64,000 nucleotides of DNA, taken from Planococcus sp. APC 4015. Lineage in GTDB: Bacteria > Actinomycetota > Actinomycetes > Actinomycetales > Microbacteriaceae. Under the pieces are notes generated by a model. That model was not told where the DNA came from. It ran no database searches and saw only the letters and a program-made list of their open reading frames with translations. This document shows positions 1 through 8,630 of this stretch, piece after piece; position 1 is the first letter of the stretch; each line of letters opens with the position of its first letter. The stretch covers positions 1-64,000 of the forward strand of contig JASDDH010000006.1 of assembly GCA_030407505.1 (NCBI GenBank), read 5' to 3'. The translations under genes and the position numbers were made by a program.

Positions 1-2121
1 CTGATCCTCGCCGCGGGCTATCTCGCACGTCGGCGCGGACTGCCGGCGATCGCCGTGACGCTCATCGAGGCCGTCGTGTGGGTCGCGGTCATGACGGCGG
101 TGTTCTTCCGCGAGACCGCGCTGCTCTGGCTCGTGCCGACGCTCGACACCGTGCCGGCGGTCGGCCGAGCGGTGTCCCGCGCGTTCGACGAGATCACGGT
201 CGGCGCCGCGCCGCTGGACGCCACCCCGGCGATGTCGCTGCTCATCGTGGGTGCCCTCGGACTGCTGACGATCATCGTCGACCATGTCGTCCTGACGGCC
301 CGGATGCCGCTCCTCGCCGCCATCGGCATCATCGCGGTCTCGCTCATCCCCTCGATCGCGGTGCCGGACGGCGTGGACGTGTGGGCGTTCGTGCTGCTCG
401 CCGTCGCCGTGCTGTTCCTCATCCGCGCCGAAACCCGCTCGCGCGAGGCCCCGCTCGATCGCGCCGCCGAGCGTTCGGCCGGTGTACCGGCGACCGCGGT
501 GGGCATCGCGGCGATCGCGGTCGTCGTCGCCCTCGTGGCGGGACCGATGCTGCCCGAGCCGCTCGCACGCGTCGGGCCCGGCACCGGCGGCGGACCCGGC
601 ATCGACGCGAGCCTCCAGCTCGGCGACGACCTGCGCCGACCGCAGGAGGTCGAGGTGCTGCGGGTGCGCAGCACCGCACCGACTCCCCCGTACCTGCGGG
701 CGACCACGCTGTCGCGCTTCGACGGCGACGTGTGGCTGCCGGACCGGGTGCGCACGGTGCCCCTCGACGGCGATTCGGGGCTCGGCGCGCTCGGCATCGC
801 GAGCGACATCCGCCTGGCCGAGAGCACGACCAGCGTCGAGGTCGTCAACCTCGCCTCGGTGTGGGCGCCGATCTCGTTCCCCGCCGTCGAGGTCAACGGG
901 CTCGAGGGCGAGTGGGGAGCGGTGCCTTACAACCGCACGGTCGTGTCACGTTCGGGGTCGACGCAGGGCCAGTCGTACGAGGTCGTCGCGAGCGCGGCGC
1001 GGCCGACGCTCGAGCAGATCCGCGCGCGCGAAGCCGACAGCGGCGAGGTGTTCGAACAGGCCAAGGTGGTGCCCGACGACGTGCCGCCGATCGTCGCCGA
1101 GCTCGCCGCCGAGGTGACGGCCGGCACGACGAACGACTACGACGCCCTCGCGGCGCTGCAGCGCTGGTTCCGCGGCGCCGACTTCCGGTACTCGCTGAGC
1201 GCCCCGGTCGAGGCCGGCTTCGACGGCACCGGTGCGCAGGCGGTGGCCGAGTTCCTCGAGGTGCGCAGCGGGTACTGCATCCACTACGCCTCGGCGTTCG
1301 CGCTCATGGCGCGAACGCTCGACATGCCCAGCCGCATCGTCGTCGGGTACCTACCCGGCAGCGCGACGCTGGAGCGGATCGACGACCAGACCGTCTACAG
1401 CGTGTCGAGCTCGCTCCTGCACGCGTGGCCCGAGGTGTACTTCGAGGGTGTCGGGTGGGTGGGCTTCGAACCGACGAACGGGCTCGGCTCCCCCACGTCG
1501 TTCCTCCCCGAGGCGTCGGCACCAAACCCCGTCGACGACTCCGGCGAGGCCGCACCGCAGCCGTCCGCGTCGACCGACGCCGGGCCGTCCGCTGTACCCG
1601 ACGACCTGCTGGTCGACGAAGGGGGCGAGGCGATCTCGGGGCCGACGAGCGTGCGCCTGACCGCGCTCCCCACGCTGACCGCCGTGCTCGGCATCCTGGT
1701 GCTGCTCTCGATCCCAGCCCTGGTGCGCGAGATCCGGCGTCGTCGCCTGCTGGCCGCATCGCGCGCGGGCGACTCGGCCGCCGCGTGGTCCCTCGTGCAG
1801 GATGCCGCGATCGACATCGGCGTGTCAGTGCCGCCGAGCGAATCGCCGCGGGCCTTCGCCGCGCGGCTCGTGGCGCTGCACGGCGCCCCGGCCGCCGAGA
1901 CCGAGGTGCTCGCGCGCGCGATCGAACGCGCCAGCTACGCCCCCGCGCGGGTCGCCGCGTTCTGGCGCGGCGACGAGGTGACCGATGCCGCCACCGCCGT
2001 GCGCGCGGCGATCCTGTCGTCTGCGCCTCCCGCCCGACGCGTGCTCGCCGCCGTCGCGCCCCGGTCGCTCATCGTGCGCCCGGGCAGCGTCTACGCCTCA
2101 GGCGGTCTTCGAACGCGCTGA
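1..2121 (+). CDS. Transglutaminase-like membrane protein, TgpA type (5' partial)
   Basis: Membrane protein with a transglutaminase-like domain, of the TgpA/DUF3488 type. The reading frame is open to base 1, so the N-terminus lies outside the window; the first internal start is GTG at 55. Several hydrophobic segments come first, then the transglutaminase core with a Cys at codon 408 (GYCIHYA), His at 456 (LHAWPEVYF) and an acidic Glu at 472 (GFEPT), numbered from 55. Many family members have Asp or Glu at the third site. A Pro/Ser-rich linker, one more membrane segment near 1670-1730 and a cytoplasmic DUF4129-like tail (FWRGDEV) follow. In actinobacteria such genes usually sit beside a MoxR ATPase and a DUF58 protein, which would be to the left. 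The natural substrate is unknown. Confidence 0.88.
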   Translation: MILAAGYLARRRGLPAIAVTLIEAVVWVAVMTAVFFRETALLWLVPTLDTVPAVGRAVSRAFDEITVGAAPLDATPAMSLLIVGALGLLTIIVDHVVLTARMPLLAAIGIIAVSLIPSIAVPDGVDVWAFVLLAVAVLFLIRAETRSREAPLDRAAERSAGVPATAVGIAAIAVVVALVAGPMLPEPLARVGPGTGGGPGIDASLQLGDDLRRPQEVEVLRVRSTAPTPPYLRATTLSRFDGDVWLPDRVRTVPLDGDSGLGALGIASDIRLAESTTSVEVVNLASVWAPISFPAVEVNGLEGEWGAVPYNRTVVSRSGSTQGQSYEVVASAARPTLEQIRAREADSGEVFEQAKVVPDDVPPIVAELAAEVTAGTTNDYDALAALQRWFRGADFRYSLSAPVEAGFDGTGAQAVAEFLEVRSGYCIHYASAFALMARTLDMPSRIVVGYLPGSATLERIDDQTVYSVSSSLLHAWPEVYFEGVGWVGFEPTNGLGSPTSFLPEASAPNPVDDSGEAAPQPSASTDAGPSAVPDDLLVDEGGEAISGPTSVRLTALPTLTAVLGILVLLSIPALVREIRRRRLLAASRAGDSAAAWSLVQDAAIDIGVSVPPSESPRAFAARLVALHGAPAAETEVLARAIERASYAPARVAAFWRGDEVTDAATAVRAAILSSAPPARRVLAAVAPRSLIVRPGSVYASGGLRTR

Positions 2122-2215
2122 ACATGCGGGACTGAACCGCGGTCAGGGCGGCTGTCGGCAGCGTGCGCTCAGTGCTGAGACGGCACTGTAGGATTGTCCG
2201 CGGCCCTCGGGCCAT

Positions 2216-2300
2216 GGAGGATTCGCCTAGTGGCCTATGGCGCCGTCTTGGAAAGGCGGTTGAGTGAAAGCTCTCAGGGGTTCGAATCCCCTATCCTCCG
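2216..2300 (+). tRNA. tRNA-Ser (GGA anticodon)
   Basis: The 7-bp acceptor stem GGAGGAT/ATCCTCC closes exactly. The anticodon stem CCGTC/GGCGG (one G-T wobble) encloses the loop TTGGAAA with anticodon GGA. A long variable arm (TGAGTGAAAGCTCTC region) is typical of tRNA-Ser, and the T arm contains GGTTCGAATCC. The discriminator is G2300 and CCA is not fully encoded. The last 21 bases of the gene are the left half of the att direct repeat, so the integrated element rebuilds an intact tRNA 3' end. The anticodon and class are read directly from the fold. Confidence 0.95.
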
Positions 2301-2302
2301 CC
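2280..2302 (+). repeat. attL: 23-bp direct repeat at tRNA-Ser 3' end
   Basis: Begins GTTCGAATCCCC and ends ATCCTCCGCC. It is identical over all 23 bases to 32059-32081 and diverges immediately after (G2303 versus A32082). It covers the T arm and 3' acceptor strand of the tRNA, the usual crossover region for tyrosine integrases. Confidence 0.93.
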
Positions 2303-2403
2303 GCTTTGATCCCAGTGTTTTCAAGGGATTTCGACCCCTCAGATTGCCCGTGGCACAGTTGGTGGCACAGTTGGCGCTTAACTTCATGCCGATTGACGCG
2401 CAT
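2303..2403 (+). repeat. Element left-end sequence, related to 32082-32169
   Basis: Aligned without gaps from the att repeat, the first ~45 bases match 32082 onward at roughly three positions in four (shared blocks GAT, GTG, ATTTCG, TCAG.TTGCCC). After a short gap both end in GCCGATTGAYGCGCA. The similarity lies inside the element here but outside attR at the other copy. No gene is present. Confidence 0.7.
2352..2372 (+). promoter_or_regulatory. Left-end paired repeats (putative integrase arm sites)
   Basis: GGCACAGTT occurs at 2352-2360 and again at 2364-2372, one helical turn apart. The same pair occurs at the other end of the element. Position and spacing fit arm-type sites bound by the N-terminal domain of tyrosine integrases; this role is inferred. 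Confidence 0.5.
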
Positions 2404-2663
2404 TTTGGTCGCGTTTTGCACTCGACGCTGATCGCGATGATCAGTCGAGCAACCGTGCACTCGGCTGACGAGAAGCACCCTGCCGGACGATTTGTCTGCC
2501 GCTACGCACACTCAGACCGCGAGGTGAGAGCGATCGGTCGACGCTCCGCTTCGGGCGTTCGACGCTTGTCGACAGCCACTCAGGCGTGGTTCGAGGTCAT
2601 TGAACGCCCTCCGCTGCACTGTGGTCCTGTGTCCGTTGATGAGCGGGCCATGCCGTCTGGCCG
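2404..2663. other. Non-coding stretch at the left end
   Basis: Between the left-end repeats and the permease stop codon I see no frame with plausible coding character and no clear hairpin or promoter. Together with 2303-2403 it is a 360-base gene-free zone. Confidence 0.5.
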
Positions 2664-3716
2664 CTAATGGGTGTGGCGGTGGTGCGCGTCGGGGTAGTGC
2701 TCGTGGGTGTGGGTGAGCTGTTCGTGTGAGTGTTCGTGCTTGTGCCCGGTACCGACTAGGACAAGATCCGTGTACTCGTGCGTGTGGTGGTCGTCGTCGT
2801 GGGTGTGCCAGTGGGTGTGCGTGACGGGCTGATGAGTATGTTCGTGCCCGTGGCGTTCAGTGAGGTGCATCCAGACGCCCAGAGCCATGAGGGCCCCGGC
2901 CACGACGAGCTGCCAGGTGAGGGCTTCGCCAAGAAGGATGGCCAGGAGCGCGCCGAAGAATGGGGCAATGGAGAAGTAGGCCCCAGCGCGGGCGGTCCCG
3001 ACGTGTCGCATGCCGACGATGAACAGGGCGAGGCTGACCCCGTAGGCGAAGAATCCGACGACGAGTGCCACGGCGATGTTGCCTGCTGCGGGGATGGTGG
3101 CGCCGAGCACCAACGCGAGCGTCAGGTTCACGGGGCCGGCGATGAGACCTTTGGCGGCTGCCAGCCAGGTGGCGTCATTGAGCGCGATCTTGCGGGTGAG
3201 GTTGTTGTCGAGACCCCAGAAGAAGCATGCTCCGAGGATGGTCAGTGCGGGCCACGGGCTGCCCAGTTCCGCGCCGTTCGGGATCGAGAGCAGGACTGCT
3301 CCGGCGACGATCGCGAGCATGCCCAGCGCGATGCGGCGGTCGAAGTTCTCCCGGAACACGAACCAGGCCAGCAGCGCTGTGAACACGCCTTCCGCGTTCA
3401 GAAGCAGTGATGCGCCGGAGGCGGGCATGTTGGAGAGTCCAACCATGAGCAGGACGGGGGCGATGATGCCACCGCTGAGGATCGCTCCGGAAAGCGGCAG
3501 GAACTCGTGCCTCTGCAGTCGGACGCGGGGCGCCCGGCGGATCAGGCGGAGGACGCCCAGTCCGATCCCGGAACCGCAGTAGAGCAACCCGGCCAGCAGC
3601 CATGGGCTCACGTCCCCGCCCAGCAGGAGCTTGGCCAGCGGTGTGCCGGTACCGAACAGCAGCGCGGCAAGCAACGCGGCCTGAACGCCTCGGTTGGAGA
3701 GGGCCGTGCGGATCAT
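2664..3716 (-). CDS. EamA/DMT-family permease with His-rich C-terminal tail
   Basis: Ten-helix drug/metabolite transporter fold made of two EamA repeats (about residues 12-140 and 155-285), ending in a ~62-residue cytoplasmic-type tail with more than 20 His residues in HTH, HEH and HDDDHH clusters. Full length for the family is about 300 residues, so the tail is an addition. Such tails are seen in metal transporters and chaperones, so a metal-related substrate is plausible in this metal-rich element, but EamA proteins transport many metabolites and the substrate is not predictable. A purine-rich GGAAGGAGGGGAG lies about 25 bases before the ATG, too far for an ideal ribosome site. It is the first gene inside the left boundary, on the same strand as the integrase. 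Confidence 0.85.
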   Translation of the reverse strand: MIRTALSNRGVQAALLAALLFGTGTPLAKLLLGGDVSPWLLAGLLYCGSGIGLGVLRLIRRAPRVRLQRHEFLPLSGAILSGGIIAPVLLMVGLSNMPASGASLLLNAEGVFTALLAWFVFRENFDRRIALGMLAIVAGAVLLSIPNGAELGSPWPALTILGACFFWGLDNNLTRKIALNDATWLAAAKGLIAGPVNLTLALVLGATIPAAGNIAVALVVGFFAYGVSLALFIVGMRHVGTARAGAYFSIAPFFGALLAILLGEALTWQLVVAGALMALGVWMHLTERHGHEHTHQPVTHTHWHTHDDDHHTHEYTDLVLVGTGHKHEHSHEQLTHTHEHYPDAHHRHTH

Positions 3717-4038
3717 GTTTCCAGTGTCTCACCGGCCAACTCCCCTCCTTCCGACGGCAAGAGATTAGCGGAGAGGAGATGACTCCGTTCCTGTCGTTCG
3801 CTCTTTGCAGACTCCGCTCTCCGCTGCGCTGCGAGCTCCGCTTATCAACCGCTCACTCGGGCACTACGTCCTCACCTCTCCGCATGATCAGCCGATTGTC
3901 GGAGCGAAGGTGAGGCTTGAGGGGGCCCCATTCGGGCGCACCTGCACAGAGCGAGTCGAGGACGCGATAGAGGTATCGCGCGAGGTAGTGATCGCAATGT
4001 CGTTGCTGCCACCGATCACCGCATGTGAAATGGCTGGG
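3717..4038. other. Gap between integrase and permease
   Basis: About 320 bases with no frame I can support as a gene. It presumably holds the permease promoter (minus strand) near 3720-3760. Frames open on the plus strand run antisense into the integrase and have no recognisable product. Confidence 0.5.
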
Positions 4039-5274
4039 TCAGATACTGGCGACGGTCACTGTTTCGGCAGGGACCGGAGCGAGCAATGCGCCGACGAGAT
4101 CCGCGGCACCGCGCTGCAGAGTCCGCACCGCGTGCGAGTAGGTATTGAGCGTCGTCTGGATGTCGGCATGACCGAGCCGTTCCGAGACGATCTTGGGGTG
4201 CACGCCGGCCCGCAGCAGCAGCGTTGCATGAGTATGCCGAAGCTCGTGCAGGTGCAGCTCGTCGAGATCCGGATGCGCCGCGATCGCCTTGAGTACCCGT
4301 TCCCGCCACTGCCGAGAGAACTGCGTCGGATTGTGTGGATGCCCGTACCTGTTGCAGAAGATCAGATGCTCGCCACGCGCGAGTTCAGGTGACACCGCGC
4401 GGAGCATGTCGCGCTTTGCGCTGAACGCATGCGCCAGCCGAACGTCGATGTCGACGTTGCGGACGCGGCCGCTCTTTGTCGCTTTGAAGTCGATGATCGG
4501 CTTCTTTCCGGCCTCTTTCACGTAGGACATCGCGCGGGCGATGGTGATGACGTTGTTGTCGAGGTCAAGATCCTTCCACCGCAACCCGAGGATCTCACCA
4601 CGCCGCATTCCCGTGCCGAGCAGCGTCAACCATGCCAGCCAGAGGTAGTCCCCCGTCGATTCCGACCACTCGAGGAAAAGCCGTGCGTCCTCGGCGGACC
4701 ACGTCGCCATCTCCGGCGGTGCCGCCTCGATCTTGCTCGGCGGCGAAGCGCGCTTGGCCGGGTTGAAGCGGATTAGACCGTCCTCGAGCGCGTGCTGCAA
4801 GATCTGCGATACGAGGACGTGGATGTGACGGACAGTCGCTGCGCCCAGCGGGTCGCCGATGTGTCCACGGTCCTTCCGTCCATTCGTCTCCAGCTGTCGG
4901 TAGAAACGGTTGAGCTGGTCCTTTGTGATGCCGGCGATCGGTGCCCGGCCGATCGCGGACGGCTGCACGTGAACGCGGAAGTGCTTGCGATAGCCGGCAA
5001 GAGTGGTCGCGCGGACGCGCAGCGAGTCGAAGTACTTCTCCGCGTACGCGTTCAGCGATTCGCGCGTCTCGTCGACATGGTCGCCGCGACGGATGTCCAC
5101 CTGGAGGTCGGCCAGCGCGTTGAGCGCATCCCTCTCCGATGAGAATCCTCGGCGGAATCGCCGCACGGAATCCCCATCGGCGCGTGTGACCCAGTAGGCG
5201 ATACGAAAGTTCGTCTCACCCGACTTCGTGACGTACGAGGAGACGGATCCATCGAGGTTGGGCCGACGCAGCAT
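4039..5274 (-). CDS. int: Tyrosine-type site-specific integrase
   Basis: 411-residue tyrosine recombinase that should integrate and excise the element at tRNA-Ser. The N-terminal arm-binding domain spans residues 1-65, the SAM-like core-binding domain about 70-175, and the catalytic domain 190-395. Catalytic residues are visible: Arg224 (TGMRRGEI), His343 and Arg346 (HELRHTH), His369 (RLGHA) and nucleophile Tyr379 (NTYSH). Length and residues are normal, so it looks functional. It is read leftward toward the tRNA, as is common, and starts 9 bases after the HTH gene stop, implying one transcript. Confidence 0.95.
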   Translation of the reverse strand: MLRRPNLDGSVSSYVTKSGETNFRIAYWVTRADGDSVRRFRRGFSSERDALNALADLQVDIRRGDHVDETRESLNAYAEKYFDSLRVRATTLAGYRKHFRVHVQPSAIGRAPIAGITKDQLNRFYRQLETNGRKDRGHIGDPLGAATVRHIHVLVSQILQHALEDGLIRFNPAKRASPPSKIEAAPPEMATWSAEDARLFLEWSESTGDYLWLAWLTLLGTGMRRGEILGLRWKDLDLDNNVITIARAMSYVKEAGKKPIIDFKATKSGRVRNVDIDVRLAHAFSAKRDMLRAVSPELARGEHLIFCNRYGHPHNPTQFSRQWRERVLKAIAAHPDLDELHLHELRHTHATLLLRAGVHPKIVSERLGHADIQTTLNTYSHAVRTLQRGAADLVGALLAPVPAETVTVASI

Positions 5275-5283
5275 CCGTCCTCC

Positions 5284-5910
5284 TCACATCCCGATCGACG
5301 GACCACTCGGCGCGACGGGCGGCATGGCGGGCCCCTGCGCCACCGAGGCCGGGGGCTGGGGGGACGCGATCCGCCGTTGCACGGACGGCGCTGCGAACTC
5401 CACGCCAGTCGCGAGGCCCTCCGCCCGAGCACGGTTCATCAAGCGCGTCGCTGTGCTCTGGCTGACGGCGAGGCAGTCGGCAACGGCTCGGAGCGGAGGC
5501 AGACTTATCGACGCGGCCAGCTGGTAGGTGCGCGCAGCATCAACAACGCTCTCGGCTGTGGTGCGGTCGGTTCGCTCGCGCATGCGCCGAATGTAGTCCC
5601 CTCCGGTCGCGATCGGGTGGCCGGGCTCGGAAACTGTGGAGACTTTGAGCCCACCCACCTGCACTGCGTGCTGCACGCGCACCTGACGCAGCGTGATGCT
5701 GGTCACTTCATCGGCACCCTGCCCGCGCTGCACACGGACCTCGGCAGCGACCGCGCGGTTCAAATGCGCGTCGAACTCGACAGCGACGTGAATGGTCCCC
5801 GGCACGCCTTCTTCGCCGCGCACGACGGTGGTCCACGACGTGGGGATGCTCACACCGTTGCCGATCTCGACCCGCTCGCCACTGACGTTGATGTTCTCGA
5901 ACCGCACCAT
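5284..5910 (-). CDS. Putative HTH regulator upstream of integrase
   Basis: 208 residues. I recognise no named family. The N-terminal half (1-125) is beta-rich and lacks signal or membrane segments. Residues 135-170 form a helix-turn-helix-like stretch (LRAVADCLAVSQSTATRLMNRA), followed by a low-complexity Pro/Ala tail. It is co-transcribed with the integrase (9-base gap) and divergent from the excisionase-like gene, so control of the integrate/excise decision is a reasonable inference. The TGACATG repeats in the divergent promoter region are candidate targets. Confidence 0.65.
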   Translation of the reverse strand: MVRFENINVSGERVEIGNGVSIPTSWTTVVRGEEGVPGTIHVAVEFDAHLNRAVAAEVRVQRGQGADEVTSITLRQVRVQHAVQVGGLKVSTVSEPGHPIATGGDYIRRMRERTDRTTAESVVDAARTYQLAASISLPPLRAVADCLAVSQSTATRLMNRARAEGLATGVEFAAPSVQRRIASPQPPASVAQGPAMPPVAPSGPSIGM

Positions 5911-5949
5911 GGGCCCAGTATCACAGCCCGATTCTAGTTGGACAAGTTA

Positions 5950-5974
5950 TGACATGACACATTCATGACATGTC
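5950..5974. promoter_or_regulatory. Candidate operator between divergent int and xis
   Basis: TGACATGACA (5950-5959) and the perfect palindrome TGACATGTCA (5965-5974) lie 15 bases apart between the divergent starts at 5910 and 6042. A third TGACAT occurs at about 6009. This is typical of a repressor region for an integration module; the binding protein is unknown. Confidence 0.5.
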
Positions 5975-6041
5975 AGGCTCACTTTCGTGCTACGGTGCGG
6001 ATAAGCGCTGACATAGGTGGCTCAAGGTAAGGGAGACGTAG

Positions 6042-6221
6042 ATGAATCGCTCATTGAACGCACTTGCGCTCACGTACAAAGATGCGGCCGAGCTGGTCGG
6101 CGTCGAGCCGCGGACGATAAAGCTGGGAGTCGAACGCGGCACGATCCCCACGGTGCAACTCGGACCACGGCGGATGATTCCGCGGGCAGCGCTGCTCCGG
6201 GTCTTCGGCGTCGAGCCCTGA
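6042..6221 (+). CDS. Excisionase-like small MerR/HTH_17 protein
   Basis: 59 residues starting at ATG 6042 with AAGGGAG upstream. The protein is almost entirely one winged-helix excisionase/HTH_17 domain: LTYKDAAELVGV, then a turn, EPRTIKLGVERG, then PTVQLGPRRMIPRAAL. This order is typical of recombination directionality factors of actinobacterial integrative elements. It is divergent from the integrase pair and 22 bases upstream of the replication-like gene, so it probably heads that operon. Confidence 0.75.
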   Translation: MNRSLNALALTYKDAAELVGVEPRTIKLGVERGTIPTVQLGPRRMIPRAALLRVFGVEP

Positions 6222-6243
6222 GCACGACCATCCGGAGACGATC

Positions 6244-6942
6244 ATGGTCGACGCACGACTCCCGGCCGAGTGGCTCGGGAGCATCCGTATCGATGACCTC
6301 AGCGACAGGGCGTTTCGAACTCTCGCCTGTGCCCTCCTGTGGTGCAACGAGCACGGGACTGACGGGCTCATTCCCGCCCGATACACGCGGTACCTCCACC
6401 CCGACGGCGATCACCAGATCGCGTTCGAGGAACTCGAGGATGCTGGCTTCTGGGTGCGAGCCGCCGATGGGTTCCATCTGATCGGGTGGTCCGAAGAACT
6501 CCATCAGTCGACCGCCGCAGAGTTGCGGCACTATCGCGAGAGCTCTCGACAGCGGCAACGGGCATATCGAGAACGCAAGCGGAAGCCGTCCTCGAACCCC
6601 ATGTCGGCTTCCGCCGATCTTCGCGACGTGGTGCATGAAGAGACGCGTTTCGTCACGCGTGACGCGATGGCCCACCTCGTCTCAGGCTCAGGAGATCTGA
6701 AGAAGAAGCGCGCCGCAACGGCGCGTGACGTAGCGCGTGACGTGGAATCCCCGTTCTGCCGCGATCACCCGACCGGAACGACGGAGCCGTGCGGCGCGTG
6801 TGCGCGCGCCAGAGTAGCTCTGGCCGCCCGCCGGAGCACGCTCCCTGGGCTCGGGTGGGACTGCACAGTTGATGGGCACAAGCTCCTTCGCGATGACACT
6901 TGCGCAGTCTGTGATCGACGCCCCGAGCCTCCGGCAGAATAG
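6244..6942 (+). CDS. Phage/island replication-like protein with Cys-rich C-terminus
   Basis: 232 residues. The N-terminus (LPAEWLGSIRIDDLSDRAFR...) resembles winged-helix replication-organiser proteins of actinophages and islands, which begin with a rule about domain size and a lysine/arginine linker. A basic segment follows (RQRAYRERKRK, residues 100-112). The C-terminal 60 residues carry Cys pairs (C-x9-C-x2-C, then C and CAVC) that could bind zinc. I infer a DNA-binding replication or control role; there is no direct proof. A broken homologue lies at about 23640-24190 in the same element. Confidence 0.6.
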   Translation: MVDARLPAEWLGSIRIDDLSDRAFRTLACALLWCNEHGTDGLIPARYTRYLHPDGDHQIAFEELEDAGFWVRAADGFHLIGWSEELHQSTAAELRHYRESSRQRQRAYRERKRKPSSNPMSASADLRDVVHEETRFVTRDAMAHLVSGSGDLKKKRAATARDVARDVESPFCRDHPTGTTEPCGACARARVALAARRSTLPGLGWDCTVDGHKLLRDDTCAVCDRRPEPPAE

Positions 6943-6995
6943 GGCGCCCTCGCTCAAGGGTTGCCCTCGGCTCGTCCGAGCGAGAGTCTGGACCG

Positions 6996-7151
6996 GTGGA
7001 AGTGGCATCGGAGTCAGAGGCGACCTGTTCGTGCTGCGAACGCACTTTGCCGCGCCGGAAGCTCCACAGACTGACGGATTCGGCAGGCTTCATCTGTCGT
7101 CGTTGCGGCCTGTGGGTCGCGCTTCGTCCACACAAAGATCGCGGAATGTAG
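6996..7151 (+). CDS. Small zinc-ribbon-like protein
   Basis: 51 codons from GTG 6996, or a few less from GTG 7002. Cysteines are spaced as in a zinc ribbon: CSCC near residues 11-14 and CRRC at 34-37, with a basic linker between. It fills most of what would otherwise be a 330-base gap downstream of the replication-like gene and has the same orientation. There is no strong ribosome site, so the start is uncertain. Similar tiny Cys-rich proteins are common in actinobacterial mobile elements; function unknown. Confidence 0.4.
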   Translation: MEVASESEATCSCCERTLPRRKLHRLTDSAGFICRRCGLWVALRPHKDRGM

Positions 7152-7261
7152 TCCGCGCGCCCCGGTCGACACCCCACACCTCAGAGAGGCGTGCCTGTCA
7201 GTTCGATCGAGGGGTCATCGCTCGACGAGCAGAACTCTCGTTGTTCATGACTCATTGGTGT

Positions 7262-7285
7262 AATTTTTCGGCATGCCGAAAAATT
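7262..7285. promoter_or_regulatory. 24-bp perfect palindrome over the Nramp start codon
   Basis: The half-site AATTTTTCGGCA (7262-7273) is followed by its exact reverse complement (7274-7285). The ATG of the transporter (7273-7275) lies at the centre. Size and GGCA/TGCC core resemble DtxR/MntR-family operators. TAATTT at 7261-7266 would serve as a -10 for a leaderless mRNA starting at the ATG. The regulator is not encoded nearby. Confidence 0.7.
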
Positions 7286-8565
7286 CTCCGAGCGTGGACT
7301 CGCAGTCGCTTCGCGCGCCGAGAGTCGCGTGGCTCCTCGGCCCGGCACTCGTTGCCGGCGTGGCGTATCTCGACCCCGGGAACGTCGCCAGCAACATGAC
7401 GGCCGGCGCCAGGTACGGATACCTCCTCGTGTGGGTCGTCGTCCTCGGCAACGTCATGGCCTGGCTGATTCAGTACCTTTCCGCGAAGCTGGGCATCGTC
7501 ACCGGACAGAGTCTTCCTCAGATACTCGGAGAGCGGATTTCCCGACCCTGGGCACGCCGAGCGTATTGGCTGCAGGCGGAGCTGGTGGCGATGGCCACCG
7601 ACATCGCCGAAGTGATCGGGGGCGCGGTCGCGCTCTATCTGCTCTTCGGCATTCCTCTGGTGTGGGGCGGCGCCATCACCGGCGCGGTTTCGATCGCCCT
7701 GCTTCTGCTCCAATCACATCGCGGACCACGGATCTTCGAGTTCGTCGTCATCGGACTGATCGCCATCATCGCGCTCGGCTTCACTTTCGGCGTCTTCATC
7801 GGCCCACCCGATCCCGGCGCGATCGCTGCGGGCCTCCTCCCGCGCTTCGAAGGGACCGATTCTGTGCTGCTTGCCGCATCAATCCTGGGTGCGACCATCA
7901 TGCCGCACGCGATCTACGCCCACAGTGCGCTCGCCCGCGACAGATTCGCGCCGTCGAGCATCCCCCCGTGGAGGGGTGCCCTTCGAGATCTCGAGACGCT
8001 GCGAGGAGTGTCTACGAAAGTCCTGCTGCAAGCGACCCGCTGGGACGTGAGCGTCGCGATGCTCATCGCCGGAGCGGTGAACTTGTGCATACTTCTTCTC
8101 GCCGCTGCGAACCTGGCGGGGATCCCGGGGACCGACACTCTCAACGGCGCGTACGCAGCGCTCGAGAGCGGCCTCGGACCGGTGGCCGCAACGATGTTCG
8201 CTGTCGGTCTGCTCGCCAGTGGATTGGCGAGCACTTCGGTCGGGGCCTATGCCGGCGCCGAGATCATGCACGGGCTGCTGCGGGTTCGCGTGCCTCTCCT
8301 TGTGCGACGGTTGATCACGCTCATCCCGGCGTTGATCATCCTCGGGATCGGAGTCGACCCGACCCTCGCGCTCGTCCTCAGTCAGGTCATCCTGTCTTTC
8401 GGCATCCCGTTCGCACTCGTCCCGCTCGTGCGCTTGACTGCGAATCCTGAGGTCCTCGGGTCCTTTCGCAATCGATGGTTCACGACCGCGTCGGGGATTC
8501 TTGCCTCGATCCTCCTGATCAGCCTCAACGCGGTTCTTCTGTGGCTGCTTCTTTCGGGAGCGTGA
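7273..8565 (+). CDS. mntH: Nramp-family divalent metal transporter (MntH-like)
   Basis: 430-residue, 11-helix metal-proton symporter that should import Mn2+ or Fe2+ across the cytoplasmic membrane. The TM1 metal motif DPGN is at residues 34-37, and the TM6 motif with Ala207, Met210 and His212 (GATIMPH) is intact. The start codon sits inside a perfect palindrome and no ribosome site precedes it, so a leaderless transcript is likely. The chromosome would normally carry its own copy; here it opens the metal cargo of the element. Metal specificity between Mn and Fe cannot be read from sequence alone. Confidence 0.93.
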   Translation: MPKNSPSVDSQSLRAPRVAWLLGPALVAGVAYLDPGNVASNMTAGARYGYLLVWVVVLGNVMAWLIQYLSAKLGIVTGQSLPQILGERISRPWARRAYWLQAELVAMATDIAEVIGGAVALYLLFGIPLVWGGAITGAVSIALLLLQSHRGPRIFEFVVIGLIAIIALGFTFGVFIGPPDPGAIAAGLLPRFEGTDSVLLAASILGATIMPHAIYAHSALARDRFAPSSIPPWRGALRDLETLRGVSTKVLLQATRWDVSVAMLIAGAVNLCILLLAAANLAGIPGTDTLNGAYAALESGLGPVAATMFAVGLLASGLASTSVGAYAGAEIMHGLLRVRVPLLVRRLITLIPALIILGIGVDPTLALVLSQVILSFGIPFALVPLVRLTANPEVLGSFRNRWFTTASGILASILLISLNAVLLWLLLSGA

Positions 8566-8630
8566 TGCCACCCGTCACTCAGGACTGAACCAAGGAGTCG
8601 TGTACGGATCCGCTGGTAGTCTGTCTATCG

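Noticed and set aside
2194-2667. Open frame starting inside the tRNA
   Set aside because: It reads through the tRNA and the att and left-end repeats; no coding signal.
3805-4392. Open frame on the plus strand through the gap and antisense to the integrase
   Set aside because: Its second half is the exact antisense of the integrase C-terminus, and the first half has no recognisable domain or ribosome site.
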